This document shows, one piece after another, positions 8,581 through 16,237 of a stretch of 64,000 bases of DNA. This DNA is from Corallococcus sp. AS-1-6 (lineage in GTDB: Bacteria; Myxococcota; Myxococcia; Myxococcales; Myxococcaceae): assembly GCF_020037015.1 (NCBI RefSeq), contig NZ_JAIQDE010000033.1, positions 23,659 to 87,658 on the forward strand. Reading direction: 5' to 3'. Both the position numbers and the translations under genes were made by a program. Within the stretch, counting starts at the first letter, position 1. Every line of letters starts with the position of its first letter. The notes beneath the pieces are model-generated. The model did no database searches. It was not told the origin of the DNA and was given only the letters and a program-made list of their open reading frames with translations.

Positions 8581-9488
8581 TTCCGCGCTCCTGTCTTGTC
8601 GATCACGAACTGGCCGATGCGCTGGAGGGCTTCACGGCCGCTGGTGAGGCGCTGGAAGTGCAGGTGCCAGACGTGGACCATGTCGGGCCACTCCTCGAAC
8701 GTGACGTCCACGCCCTGGGCCTGGGCCTTCTTCGCCATCGCCTGCGAGTCGCTGAAGAGCAGCTCCCGCTCGCCCACCTGGATGAGCAGGGGCGGGAAGC
8801 CGGTGAGGTCCGCGTGGATGGGGGAAATCGTGGGCTGCCGCGCGTCCTGTCCGTTGAGGTAGTGCCGGGCGACCTCCTCCACGACCTTGCGCTGCACGAG
8901 CGCGTCCGCCTTCTCGCGCGTCTCGTAGCTCTCGCCCTGGATGCCCAGGTTGAACCACGACGAGATGCACACCAGCGCGCCCGCGAGCGGAAGCCCCTTC
9001 GCCCGCGCGTTGACCTGCATGGAGACCACCAGGCCGCCACCGGCGGAGTCCCCCGCGATGGAGATGTGGCCGGGCTTGAACCCCCGCTCCAGCAGCCAGC
9101 GGTACGCGCTGGTCGCGTCGTCCAGCGCGGCGGGGTAGGGGTGCTCCGGTGCCCGGCGGTAGTCGAGCTGGAGCACCCGGCAGCGCGCCTGCCGTGCCAT
9201 GTCCGCGGCCATGTGCCCATGGCTCACGAGCGAGCCGAACACGAACCCGCCGCCGTGCAGGAAGAGCAGGGCGCGGTCCTGATCGCACTCCGGCGGCGTG
9301 AGCCACTGGGCACGGATGCCGTTGACGTGGATGGGCTCCACCCCGATGTCCGAGGCGATGGGGAGCCCGAGCGAATCGTAGTGGACCCGCGCCGCTTCGT
9401 ACCCGTCCGGCCAGGGCCGCGCGTCCAGGTACGCGAGCAGGTCCTTCATCTCCGCCGCGTTGCGCTCCGCGTGCTGTCGCGAGGTCAT
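8577..9488 (-). CDS. Alpha/beta hydrolase, HSL (hormone-sensitive lipase) type
   Basis: A 303-aa serine hydrolase. The HSL-family oxyanion motif HGGG is at residues 78-81, the nucleophile elbow GDSAG at 146-150 (Ser148), and a C-terminal Asp/His region is present (LLFSDS, then MVHVWHLHF). Members hydrolyse short acyl or carbamate esters in the cytoplasm. In this operon it may release, deprotect or transfer an acyl intermediate. Its ATG at 9488 overlaps the stop of the preceding gene (ATGA), and its own stop overlaps the next gene (GTGA), so the first three genes of the operon are translationally coupled. Confidence 0.88.
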   Translation of the reverse strand: MTSRQHAERNAAEMKDLLAYLDARPWPDGYEAARVHYDSLGLPIASDIGVEPIHVNGIRAQWLTPPECDQDRALLFLHGGGFVFGSLVSHGHMAADMARQARCRVLQLDYRRAPEHPYPAALDDATSAYRWLLERGFKPGHISIAGDSAGGGLVVSMQVNARAKGLPLAGALVCISSWFNLGIQGESYETREKADALVQRKVVEEVARHYLNGQDARQPTISPIHADLTGFPPLLIQVGERELLFSDSQAMAKKAQAQGVDVTFEEWPDMVHVWHLHFQRLTSGREALQRIGQFVIDKTGARK

Positions 9489-10399
9489 GCCCGCACCTCG
9501 ATGACGTTCGGGTACGGGTTGAGCTCGCCCTGGACGAAGCGGGTGATGTTGGCGTCGTCCTTGTGGTTCGTCGCCTTCTCCAGCGACAGGCCGTAGTAGT
9601 CGTACCAGCGCTTGAGGTCGTCGGTGCCCGCGACCTGGTACTCGACGTGGCGGATGGGGCGCCTGGCGGCCTTGCTCGCGTCGGTGAGGGACGGCTGGGT
9701 GGCCGCGTGCGCGAGCCCTCCCACCACCTCGTTGTGGAGGACGATCATCACGATGTCGTTCTCCAGGTCGAGCTTCAGCGCGAACGAGTAGTCGCGCAGG
9801 ATCTCCTCGGAGAACTCCGCCTTCACGGCGACGTTGTAGTTGTTGGGGATGTTCTCGATGAGCTCGCGCGGGTCCAGGCCCTTGTCCTGGCAGAACCGGC
9901 GCGTGTCGCAGATCATCGGCATGCCGCCGCTGATGTTCTGGTTGGGGCCGTAGAGGTTCGCGATGAACGGCGTCGCCGAGTCGAAGTGGACGCACTTCGT
10001 GGTGACGAACTCGCGGCTCTCCGTGTGGTCGCTGTTGGGCGTGAAGTTCCGGTTCTTGTTGAACCCGTCCACGTCCATCTTCGCCACCCGGTCATAGGCG
10101 ACGGGCGTGGGGCTGTAGCGGGCCAGGTCGAAGCGCGGCGCGATCGCCCGGAAGATGCCCTCCAGGTAGTCGCGGGCCAGCGCGGCGCCGGACTCCGTGT
10201 GGATGTCCAGCCCGCGCTCCGCGAGCAGCTTGTTCACGCCGAACACCACCGCGAAGCCGTTCTTCTTCTCCACGGCCTCCACCACGGCGTCGAGCAGCGC
10301 ACCGGCCGGAGCCGCCGAGCGGCCTTCACCCAGGTCCGCCGGGAAGGTGGAGACATTGATGAACGAATCCTTGAGACGGCTCGGATCGAGTCTTTTCAT
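9485..10399 (-). CDS. Unrecognised enzyme-like protein, first gene of the biosynthetic operon
   Basis: A 304-aa soluble protein I do not recognise with confidence. It has an alpha/beta-rich sequence without signal peptide or membrane segments. A conspicuous block KCVHFDSATPFIANLYGP contains an H138-x-D140 pair. About 85 residues later come H222 and H231 (LHNEVVGGLAH), with Arg residues following. This spacing would suit a non-haem Fe(II)/2-oxoglutarate oxygenase, but the rest does not match a subfamily I can name, so this is a hypothesis only. ATG 10399 gives MKRLDPSRL with only a weak ribosome site. It is the promoter-proximal gene, with a good sigma70-like promoter starting about 64 nt upstream, and it is coupled to the esterase gene. 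Confidence 0.6.
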   Translation of the reverse strand: MKRLDPSRLKDSFINVSTFPADLGEGRSAAPAGALLDAVVEAVEKKNGFAVVFGVNKLLAERGLDIHTESGAALARDYLEGIFRAIAPRFDLARYSPTPVAYDRVAKMDVDGFNKNRNFTPNSDHTESREFVTTKCVHFDSATPFIANLYGPNQNISGGMPMICDTRRFCQDKGLDPRELIENIPNNYNVAVKAEFSEEILRDYSFALKLDLENDIVMIVLHNEVVGGLAHAATQPSLTDASKAARRPIRHVEYQVAGTDDLKRWYDYYGLSLEKATNHKDDANITRFVQGELNPYPNVIEVRA

Positions 10400-10469
10400 G
10401 GGCTGTCCAGGGGATGAGGGGAATGGGGCGGCAGCCAATGCCTGGATGGCGGGCCGCGATGTCTGACTT

Positions 10470-10498
10470 GATATACAGATGCGAAAGTCTGGCGTCAA
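10470..10498 (-). promoter_or_regulatory. Predicted sigma70 promoter of the seven-gene minus-strand operon
   Basis: Read on the minus strand, TTGACG (10498-10493) is followed by exactly 17 nt and then TATATC (10475-10470). That is five of six matches at -35 and a close -10 match. Transcription would begin near 10463, giving a leader of about 64 nt before ATG 10399. This AT-rich patch stands out in otherwise GC-rich sequence. Confidence 0.6.
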
Positions 10499-10696
10499 TC
10501 CACCCTGGATTTGGCTGGATGATAGGGATTGAAGATGGTGCGCGCCGCTTGAAAACATATCAGCCGCTCCCGGGCTCCGGAACGACGCTCCCAGGAGGGC
10601 GGTCGCGCTCTCTCGACGAAACCCCTTGAATACGTTGGGTAGGATCGCGCTGGCGCCGTCTCATGTCGGCCTGGGTGTATGTGATTTGGCTGGTCG

Positions 10697-10725
10697 TGGA
10701 CGCATCCGGATCATGGCTTTACATT
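10697..10725 (+). promoter_or_regulatory. Weak candidate promoter for the ketosynthase operon
   Basis: TGGACG (10697-10702), a 17-nt spacer and TACATT (10720-10725) each match the sigma70 consensus at four of six positions. Transcription would start within a few bases of ATG 10734. No Shine-Dalgarno sequence precedes that ATG, so a leaderless mRNA is possible. Low confidence. Confidence 0.3.
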
Positions 10726-10733
10726 GATTGGTA

Positions 10734-13493
10734 ATGCGGAAGGTTAATCTGGATGGGATCGCGCCGGTGGCGATCTCTGGTTTTGCGTTTGCGTTGCCTG
10801 GCGCTCGCACCCTCGATGAGCTGGCGGAGGTGCTTCACGGGGGGAAGACGACGTATGGCCAGTGGCCGGAGGAGCGCATTCCCCGGGGGCTGTATCTGGA
10901 TCCTTCAGCGGCCGTGGGCGCGGCCCGGACGTCCACGCTGCTGGGAGGCGTCGTGGAGGACGCCTCCCAGCGGCCGTGGGTGGTGGAGACGGCGCACCGG
11001 GCCCTGGCGTCGGCGGGGCTGGCTCCCGGCTCGCTGGGTGGGCAGCCCGTCCCGGTGTTCCTGGCGCACTCACGCGGTGGTGGCCACGGGCTCTACGACG
11101 CCGCGGTGCTGGCCGTGGCGGGCCAGCTCCAGCCGTATTTGGTGCACGGCGCGCATCCGAATGAGTTCTCCCATCAGGAGCTGACGGACCTCACCCGGAA
11201 GGTGCGCCAGTCGCTTCGGGAGTCGTTCGGACCGGACTTCGTGGAGGACCCGAGGGAGCGCGCCACGCACCGGCTCGCGAGCGCCATCGCGGAGGCGCTG
11301 GGCACGACGGAGAAGGCGCTGCTCGTGGATGGGAACTGCACCGGCGGTCTGGCCGCGATTGAACTGGCGGCGCGGGAGCTCGCGAAGGGAGCGCCGTGGG
11401 CCATCGCGGGGGCGCTGTCCTACGTCGACACGGTGAACCAGGTCCTCTATTCGAACTCACGCCTCCTGTCGTCCGAGGGCTGCTTCCCGTTCGCCCAGAA
11501 GGGGAACGGCACGGTCATCTCCGACGGCGTGGTGCTGCTGGTGCTCACGAGCCTGGAGCGGGCGACGCAGGAGCGGCTCCCCGTCCACGGAGTGATCCGC
11601 GGCGTCGGAGGGGCGAACGACGGCGCGGCCGAGGCGTACATGCTGGTCCCGAACCCGCGCGGCCACGGGCTGGCGGTGGGGCGTGCGCTCGAGCAGGCAG
11701 GCGTGGAGCCTCGGGAGCTGGGGGTGATCCTCGCGCACGGGACGGGGACGCGGGCCGGTGACGCCGTGGAGGCGAAGGTCTTTGATCGCGCGCTGAAGGC
11801 GCATGGGGAGGAGGCCCGACCCACGTCGCCGGTGCCGGTGATGTCGATCAAGGGGAACCTGGGGCACGCGAAGGAGGCCTCGGGGTTGGCGAACCTGGTC
11901 GCGCTGCTCGCCCTGTTCGAGTCCGGAGCCATTCCGGGACCGGTGCATGGGGACAAGCCCCGGAGCCTGCTCGAACCGGGAGGACTCATCGAGGTCGAGA
12001 AGACCGCCCGCTCATGGCCAGCGGGCGAGCAGCCGCGCATGGGAGGTGTGAGCGCCATCGCGAGCGGAGGCCAGAACTACCACGCGGTGGTGGAGGACCG
12101 GCCTTCTCCCGCGCGAGCCCAGGCGCTGCTGCGAGGCACGCGGAGGCGTACCGGGAGGAGCGACGAACCCATCGCCATCGTCGGGATGGCCGGTGCGTTC
12201 GCGGACGCTCCTGACCTGGGCGCGCTGTGGAGGAACCTGCTCCATGGCCGCAGGGCCTTCCGGAGGCTGGCGTTCGGGTTCGGGGCGCCGTTGGACCTGG
12301 ATGCGTCCCGATTCACGGGCAACGCCAGCCAGTACGACGAACGACCGGTCGACATCCTCCGGCATGATCCGCTCCACTACCTGCTGGTGGACCTGGCGCG
12401 CAGCGCGGCGTCGAAAGTCTCCATCGAGCGGGGGAGCAACATCCCGGTGGTCGTCTCCGCGGAGCACTGCAGCGAATACGGACTGCGTCAGGTCGCCGCT
12501 GCGCGCCTGCCGGAGATCGAGGAACACCTTCAGCGCGTGTTGCGCGAGACGGGCAAGGACCCCAAGGGCGTGGCGCGGACCGTGCGTGCGGCGATGAAGC
12601 GCCTGTCGAACGACCTGCCGGAGCTGTGGGCCGGCAGCCTGTTCAACCTGTCGCCCAGCTTCATGGCGGCGAGGATCGCCCGAGCGTTCGATCTGACCGG
12701 CCCGACCTGCGCCATCGAAGCGGGAGGCGCGGCGGCGTCCATGGGCGGTCTGGAGGTCGCATGCGGCCGGTTGTCATCGCGTGAAGCGGACGCGGTGTTC
12801 TGGGCGACCGCGGACATGCGACTCGGAGTCACGCGCATGGCCGACGAAGGCGCGATGGGGCTCCTGTCCCAGCGGGAGACACCGACCGCGTTCGACGCGG
12901 CGTCCGACGGGTATCTGCCGGGAGAAGGCGCCACGGTGTGCCTGCTGAGACGCTTGTCGGACGCGCGGGAGCGGGGGGAGCCGGTGCTCGGGATCATCCG
13001 TGCGGTGGGGAGCGCGTACGGAACGCCCGAGGACCACGGTCTCGTCTCCGAGCCCGCGATGAGCCTGGCCATCCGGCGCGCCTGGTCCCGGTGTGACGTG
13101 TCGGCGGACGCGCTCGCCTTCGTGGAGTGCTTCGGAAGTGGGCATGCCGCGAGCGACCGCGCGGAGCTCGCGGCCCTGGGGCGGACGCTCGGCGCAGCGC
13201 GAGCCCGGCCGCTCCCGCTGGGAGCCGTCATGCCGAACATCGGCCACACCGGTGCGGCCGCGGGAGCCGCGAGCCTGATGAAGGCACTGTTCACGCTGGC
13301 CGCGAAGCGGGCACCGGCAACCCTGGGCGTGACGGCTCCGCTCGCTGGAGCGGCCGACAATCTGCGCGTCCTCACGGAGCCACAAGAGCTGGAGGAGGCG
13401 CGCTTCGCGGGAGTCAACGCAGCGGGAAGCGGAGGCACCCACTACCACGTCGTGCTCGAAGCCGGGCCCGACCTCCAGGTGCCAGGAACATGA
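10734..13493 (+). CDS. Fused double ketosynthase: active KS plus Cys-less KS (chain-length-factor-like)
   Basis: A 919-aa protein made of two beta-ketoacyl-synthase (thiolase-fold) domains, roughly residues 10-435 and 455-915. The first has a complete triad: Cys202 (DGNCTGG), His335 (AHGTGT) and His378 (KGNLGHAKEA), so it can condense acyl thioesters, although the usual DTACSSS is altered. In the second, the catalytic Cys position is Gly665 (IEAGGAAAS) and the HGTGT histidine is Phe800 (CFGSGH); only NIGHT His838 remains. An active/inactive KS pair is reminiscent of KS-alpha/KS-beta (chain-length factor) in type II systems, here in one chain. No acyltransferase or acyl-carrier domain is attached. 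ATG 10734 is preferred to TTG 10728. The stop lies about 120 nt before the thioesterase gene. Confidence 0.85.
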   Translation: MRKVNLDGIAPVAISGFAFALPGARTLDELAEVLHGGKTTYGQWPEERIPRGLYLDPSAAVGAARTSTLLGGVVEDASQRPWVVETAHRALASAGLAPGSLGGQPVPVFLAHSRGGGHGLYDAAVLAVAGQLQPYLVHGAHPNEFSHQELTDLTRKVRQSLRESFGPDFVEDPRERATHRLASAIAEALGTTEKALLVDGNCTGGLAAIELAARELAKGAPWAIAGALSYVDTVNQVLYSNSRLLSSEGCFPFAQKGNGTVISDGVVLLVLTSLERATQERLPVHGVIRGVGGANDGAAEAYMLVPNPRGHGLAVGRALEQAGVEPRELGVILAHGTGTRAGDAVEAKVFDRALKAHGEEARPTSPVPVMSIKGNLGHAKEASGLANLVALLALFESGAIPGPVHGDKPRSLLEPGGLIEVEKTARSWPAGEQPRMGGVSAIASGGQNYHAVVEDRPSPARAQALLRGTRRRTGRSDEPIAIVGMAGAFADAPDLGALWRNLLHGRRAFRRLAFGFGAPLDLDASRFTGNASQYDERPVDILRHDPLHYLLVDLARSAASKVSIERGSNIPVVVSAEHCSEYGLRQVAAARLPEIEEHLQRVLRETGKDPKGVARTVRAAMKRLSNDLPELWAGSLFNLSPSFMAARIARAFDLTGPTCAIEAGGAAASMGGLEVACGRLSSREADAVFWATADMRLGVTRMADEGAMGLLSQRETPTAFDAASDGYLPGEGATVCLLRRLSDARERGEPVLGIIRAVGSAYGTPEDHGLVSEPAMSLAIRRAWSRCDVSADALAFVECFGSGHAASDRAELAALGRTLGAARARPLPLGAVMPNIGHTGAAAGAASLMKALFTLAAKRAPATLGVTAPLAGAADNLRVLTEPQELEEARFAGVNAAGSGGTHYHVVLEAGPDLQVPGT

Positions 13494-13563
13494 TCCTCCA
13501 CCCGGACGCAGAACAGAGCGCTCCCTGCATCATGGCTTGGGGCGCTGCATGGGCCCATCAGGA

Positions 13564-13704
13564 GACAGTGCGTTCCGCGCAGGGCATGACCCGGTTCATG
13601 GGAGGCCGGTCGTGAACGGGCACCCCCATGAGGCGCAAGAGAACAGCGCTTCCCGGCCAGGGCACGGGTCGAATCATGGGGCGCCGGCCGCGCACGGGGC
13701 GCAC
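13564..13704 (+). repeat. Imperfect 78-nt tandem repeat at the thioesterase gene start
   Basis: Two in-frame units begin at 13564 and 13642 (period 78 nt, 26 codons). Both encode a pattern S-A-x-R-x-G-H-x-x-x-H-G-x-P-x-x-x-G-H, rich in His and Gly. The first unit lies before the best ribosome-binding site (GGAGG at 13601), so either the protein starts further upstream than that site suggests or the repeat is partly untranslated. Confidence 0.45.
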
Positions 13705-14217
13705 CTTGATGCACCGGAGGACGTCCTGGCGCGGTTGGCCCAGGAACTTCATGCACGCATCCCGATGACGAAGTTCCTCGGGATCCACTTCGAGTCATTC
13801 GAACCTGGGCGCATCGTGCTCACGGCTCCACTGGGACCTTCGCTCAACCACCGGGGCACGGCCTTCGGTCCTGGGGTGTTCACCTCGGCGGGGCTCGCGC
13901 CGTGGCTGCTGCTGGTACGGGCGGCGTGGGCGGAGCGGCTCGCCGTGCAGATCCTCCTTCGCCGCTGCGAGTTCGCCATCCATCGGCCCATCACCCACGA
14001 CTACCGGGCCCGCTGTGACACGCTGCCCGCGCTGGAGGCCGACACGCTTCGTCAGGGAGGCAAGGTGCGGCTCACGGCGACGTCGCAGGTCTTCATCGAC
14101 GAAGGCGAGCCCGCCGCGACCTACACGGCGCACTTCACGTTGCTGGGCCAGCCTGCTTCCTCCAGCGGAGGAGAAGGCGACCTGGCGTTGCCCTTTCCGG
14201 AGGCGTGGCGGACGTGA
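13612..14217 (+). CDS. YiiD_C-type hotdog thioesterase-like protein
   Basis: A predicted 201-aa protein. Its core resembles the YiiD C-terminal domain thioesterase family: MTKFLGIHFESFEPGRIVL, then NHRGTAFGPGVF, then a helix, then a strand region CEFAIHRPITHDYRARC. This single hotdog fold is associated with acyl-thioester hydrolysis or dehydration, fitting release or processing of a ketosynthase product. GTG 13612 has a GGAGG site 6 nt upstream, but ATG 13537 or 13549 would add a repeated His-rich leader. The stop overlaps the aldo/keto reductase start (GTGA). It is the second gene of the plus-strand operon. Confidence 0.75.
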   Translation: MNGHPHEAQENSASRPGHGSNHGAPAAHGAHLDAPEDVLARLAQELHARIPMTKFLGIHFESFEPGRIVLTAPLGPSLNHRGTAFGPGVFTSAGLAPWLLLVRAAWAERLAVQILLRRCEFAIHRPITHDYRARCDTLPALEADTLRQGGKVRLTATSQVFIDEGEPAATYTAHFTLLGQPASSSGGEGDLALPFPEAWRT

Positions 14218-15173
14218 TCCACCGAAAGCTGGGCGGCATCGACGTCTCGGTCTTCGCGCTGGGGGCTGCCAACTTCGGAGGCATCGGGAGCTCCCGGAAG
14301 CTGCTGGGCCAGGGAGAGACCGAAGCCGAAGCGCACGCGCTCCTGGATCGCGCGGTGGCGCTGGGGATCAACCTCATCGACACGGCGGGCACCTACGCGG
14401 ACGGAGCCAGCGAGGCCATCATCGGCGCGTGGTTGGCGTCACGTGGCGCAGCGACGCGGGACCGGGTGCTCATCTCGTCCAAGGTGGGACTTCGTGGCGG
14501 GCTCGCGCGGAAGCACGTGTTCGCGGAGGTGGACCGGTCGCTCGCACGGCTCCGCGTCGACACGCTCGACTTCTACCTGGCGCACGTGCCGGACCCCGCC
14601 ACGTCGTGGGACGACGTCCTGGACACCTTCCAGGCGCTCGTGAGGGCAGGCAAGGTCCGCCGCTTCGGCTTGTCGAACGTGACCGCGAGCGACCTCTGGC
14701 GCTGCGCCGCTCCGCGCTCGGGCGGACCGGTGGGGTTCGGCTGGGTCCAGAACCGCTTCAACCTGCTCGAACAGGACGACGCGCACAACGGCGTGCTGGA
14801 GGCCTGCGCGAAGCTGGGGCTCCAGTACACGCCCTATTCACCGCTGGCGGGCGGCCTGCTGAGCGGCAGGTACGCCATCGCGGGTGACATCCCGGAAGGC
14901 ACGCGCATCGGACAGCGCAGGGACCTCTACGCGAAGGCGTGGACTCCGGAGAACGCGGCCCGCGTCGAACAGCTCAAGGCGAAGGCCGCCGCCCACGCAC
15001 TGTCACCGTCGGGCCTGGCCACCTGGTGGCTGGTGCACTGTCCCTTCGTGACGTCGATCCTCGTCGGCGCGCGCAGCCCGGATCAGCTCGAGCAACTGGT
15101 GACCGAGGCGTCGAGCCTGCCCGCGAACGACGACCTCTGGCGAAGCCTCGCGGCCCCTTCCACCCAGGAGTGA
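14214..15173 (+). CDS. Aldo/keto reductase
   Basis: A 319-aa TIM-barrel oxidoreductase. Motifs include FALGAANFGG at the N-terminus, the Asp/Tyr-region segment INLIDTAGTYADGASE, an ISSKVGL strand with the catalytic Lys, the YLAHVPDP segment where most members have YxxHxPD, and C-terminal NADPH-binding VGARSPDQLEQ. It resembles AKR families that reduce aldehydes or ketones and would suit reduction of a beta-keto or alpha-amino-ketone intermediate. GTG 14214 is chosen over GTG 14205 because GGAGG lies at a better distance and the start overlaps the thioesterase stop. It ends 4 nt before the next gene. Confidence 0.88.
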   Translation: MIHRKLGGIDVSVFALGAANFGGIGSSRKLLGQGETEAEAHALLDRAVALGINLIDTAGTYADGASEAIIGAWLASRGAATRDRVLISSKVGLRGGLARKHVFAEVDRSLARLRVDTLDFYLAHVPDPATSWDDVLDTFQALVRAGKVRRFGLSNVTASDLWRCAAPRSGGPVGFGWVQNRFNLLEQDDAHNGVLEACAKLGLQYTPYSPLAGGLLSGRYAIAGDIPEGTRIGQRRDLYAKAWTPENAARVEQLKAKAAAHALSPSGLATWWLVHCPFVTSILVGARSPDQLEQLVTEASSLPANDDLWRSLAAPSTQE

Positions 15174-15177
15174 CGAC

Positions 15178-16182
15178 ATGCGAGCGATTGTCTGCGGGAC
15201 GTGGGGCGGGCCCGAACAGCTCACCCTCGCGGAGGTCCCCGAGCCCGTTCCGAAGCCCGACGAGGTGAAGATCGACGTGCGCGCCTGCAGCGTGAACTTC
15301 GCCGACCTCCTCATGATTGGAGGCACCTATCAGACGCGGCCCGCGCTGCCCTTCGTCCCAGGGCTGGAGGCCGCCGGCACCATCGCCAGCGCCCCCGAAG
15401 GCTCGGGCTTCCAGCCTGGAGACCGCGTCGTGGCCATCCTGTGGCACGGAGGCTATGCCGAGCAGGCAGTGGCCTCCGTGAGGGAGACCTTCCTGCTGCC
15501 AGCAGGCGTCTCCTTCGACGTCGCCGCCGCGCTGACCAGCGCCTACGTGAGCACCGCCCTGGCGCTGATCCGCGTCGCGCACCTGAAGCCGTCGGAGGTC
15601 CTCCTCGTGCTGGGCGCCAGCGGAGGCGTGGGGCTCGCGGCGGTGCAACTGGGCAAGGCGTTGGGGGCCACCGTCATCGCGGTCGCGAGCACGCCGGACA
15701 AGCTCGCCATCGCGCGTGAAGCGGGCGCGGACCACGTCATCAGCCACGCCGCCGGAGACTGGAAGGAGCAGGTCCTCGCAGTCGCCGGAGCCTCCGGGGT
15801 GAGCGTCTGCTTCGATCCGGTCGGTGGCCCGCTCTTCGACCCGGCGCTCTCGACGCTGGGGTGGGGTGGCCGCTACGTGCTCGTGGGCTTCGCCGCGGGA
15901 CAGGTCCCGAACATCCCCGCCAACCGGCTGCTCGTGAAGCACCGCGCGGTGCTGGGGTCGTCGCTGCGTTACTTCCGCTACCACGACCCGGCGGCGCTCC
16001 GCGAAACCCTGGAGCAGCTCTTCGCCTGGTATGCGCAGGGCCGCATCCTCCCGCGCATTACCGCGCGCCTCCCCCTGGCGCGAACCGCCGACGGCCTGCG
16101 CACCCTCGCGGAGCGACGCGCCATCGGCAAGGTCGTGGTCCACGTCCGCGAGGACCAGGACGCACCGCGCGACACCCGGTGA
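15178..16182 (+). CDS. NADPH:quinone oxidoreductase family (MDR, zinc-free) protein
   Basis: A 334-aa medium-chain dehydrogenase/reductase. It has the quinone-oxidoreductase layout: an N-terminal GroES-like domain (SVNFADLLMIGGTYQ, then PGLEAAGTI), the Rossmann segment LVLGASGGVGLAAVQLG, and no structural zinc Cys cluster. Members reduce quinones or the double bond of enoyl thioesters and enones, so it could act as a trans-enoyl reductase beside the ketosynthase. ATG 15178 follows the upstream stop by 4 nt with AGGAG just before. It is the last gene of the plus operon, facing the convergent acyl-CoA dehydrogenase 55 nt away. Confidence 0.88.
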   Translation: MRAIVCGTWGGPEQLTLAEVPEPVPKPDEVKIDVRACSVNFADLLMIGGTYQTRPALPFVPGLEAAGTIASAPEGSGFQPGDRVVAILWHGGYAEQAVASVRETFLLPAGVSFDVAAALTSAYVSTALALIRVAHLKPSEVLLVLGASGGVGLAAVQLGKALGATVIAVASTPDKLAIAREAGADHVISHAAGDWKEQVLAVAGASGVSVCFDPVGGPLFDPALSTLGWGGRYVLVGFAAGQVPNIPANRLLVKHRAVLGSSLRYFRYHDPAALRETLEQLFAWYAQGRILPRITARLPLARTADGLRTLAERRAIGKVVVHVREDQDAPRDTR

Positions 16183-16237
16183 CTCGCGGAGGCAAGAGCC
16201 GGGACCTTCCGCCCGTCGCTCCGTGCGCCGCCCGTCG

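Larger units (their letters stand above)
10400..10733. other. Divergent intergenic region between the two biosynthetic operons
   Basis: A 334-nt stretch with lower G+C than the flanks and no convincing gene. It holds the minus-strand promoter at 10470-10498 and a weaker plus-strand candidate at 10697-10725. I saw no obvious long palindromic operator, riboswitch or terminator. A shared regulator binding here would coordinate both operons, but no regulator gene lies next to it. Confidence 0.6.

Noticed and set aside
6407..10399. Siderophore-type 2,3-diaminopropionate synthesis suggested by the OCD homologue
   Set aside because: No SbnA-like cysteine-synthase-fold partner and no siderophore synthetase or receptor genes are present in the operon.
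10734..16182. Modular type I PKS or NRPS assembly line
   Set aside because: No acyltransferase, carrier, adenylation or condensation domain is visible; only free-standing enzymes and the ketosynthase fusion are present.
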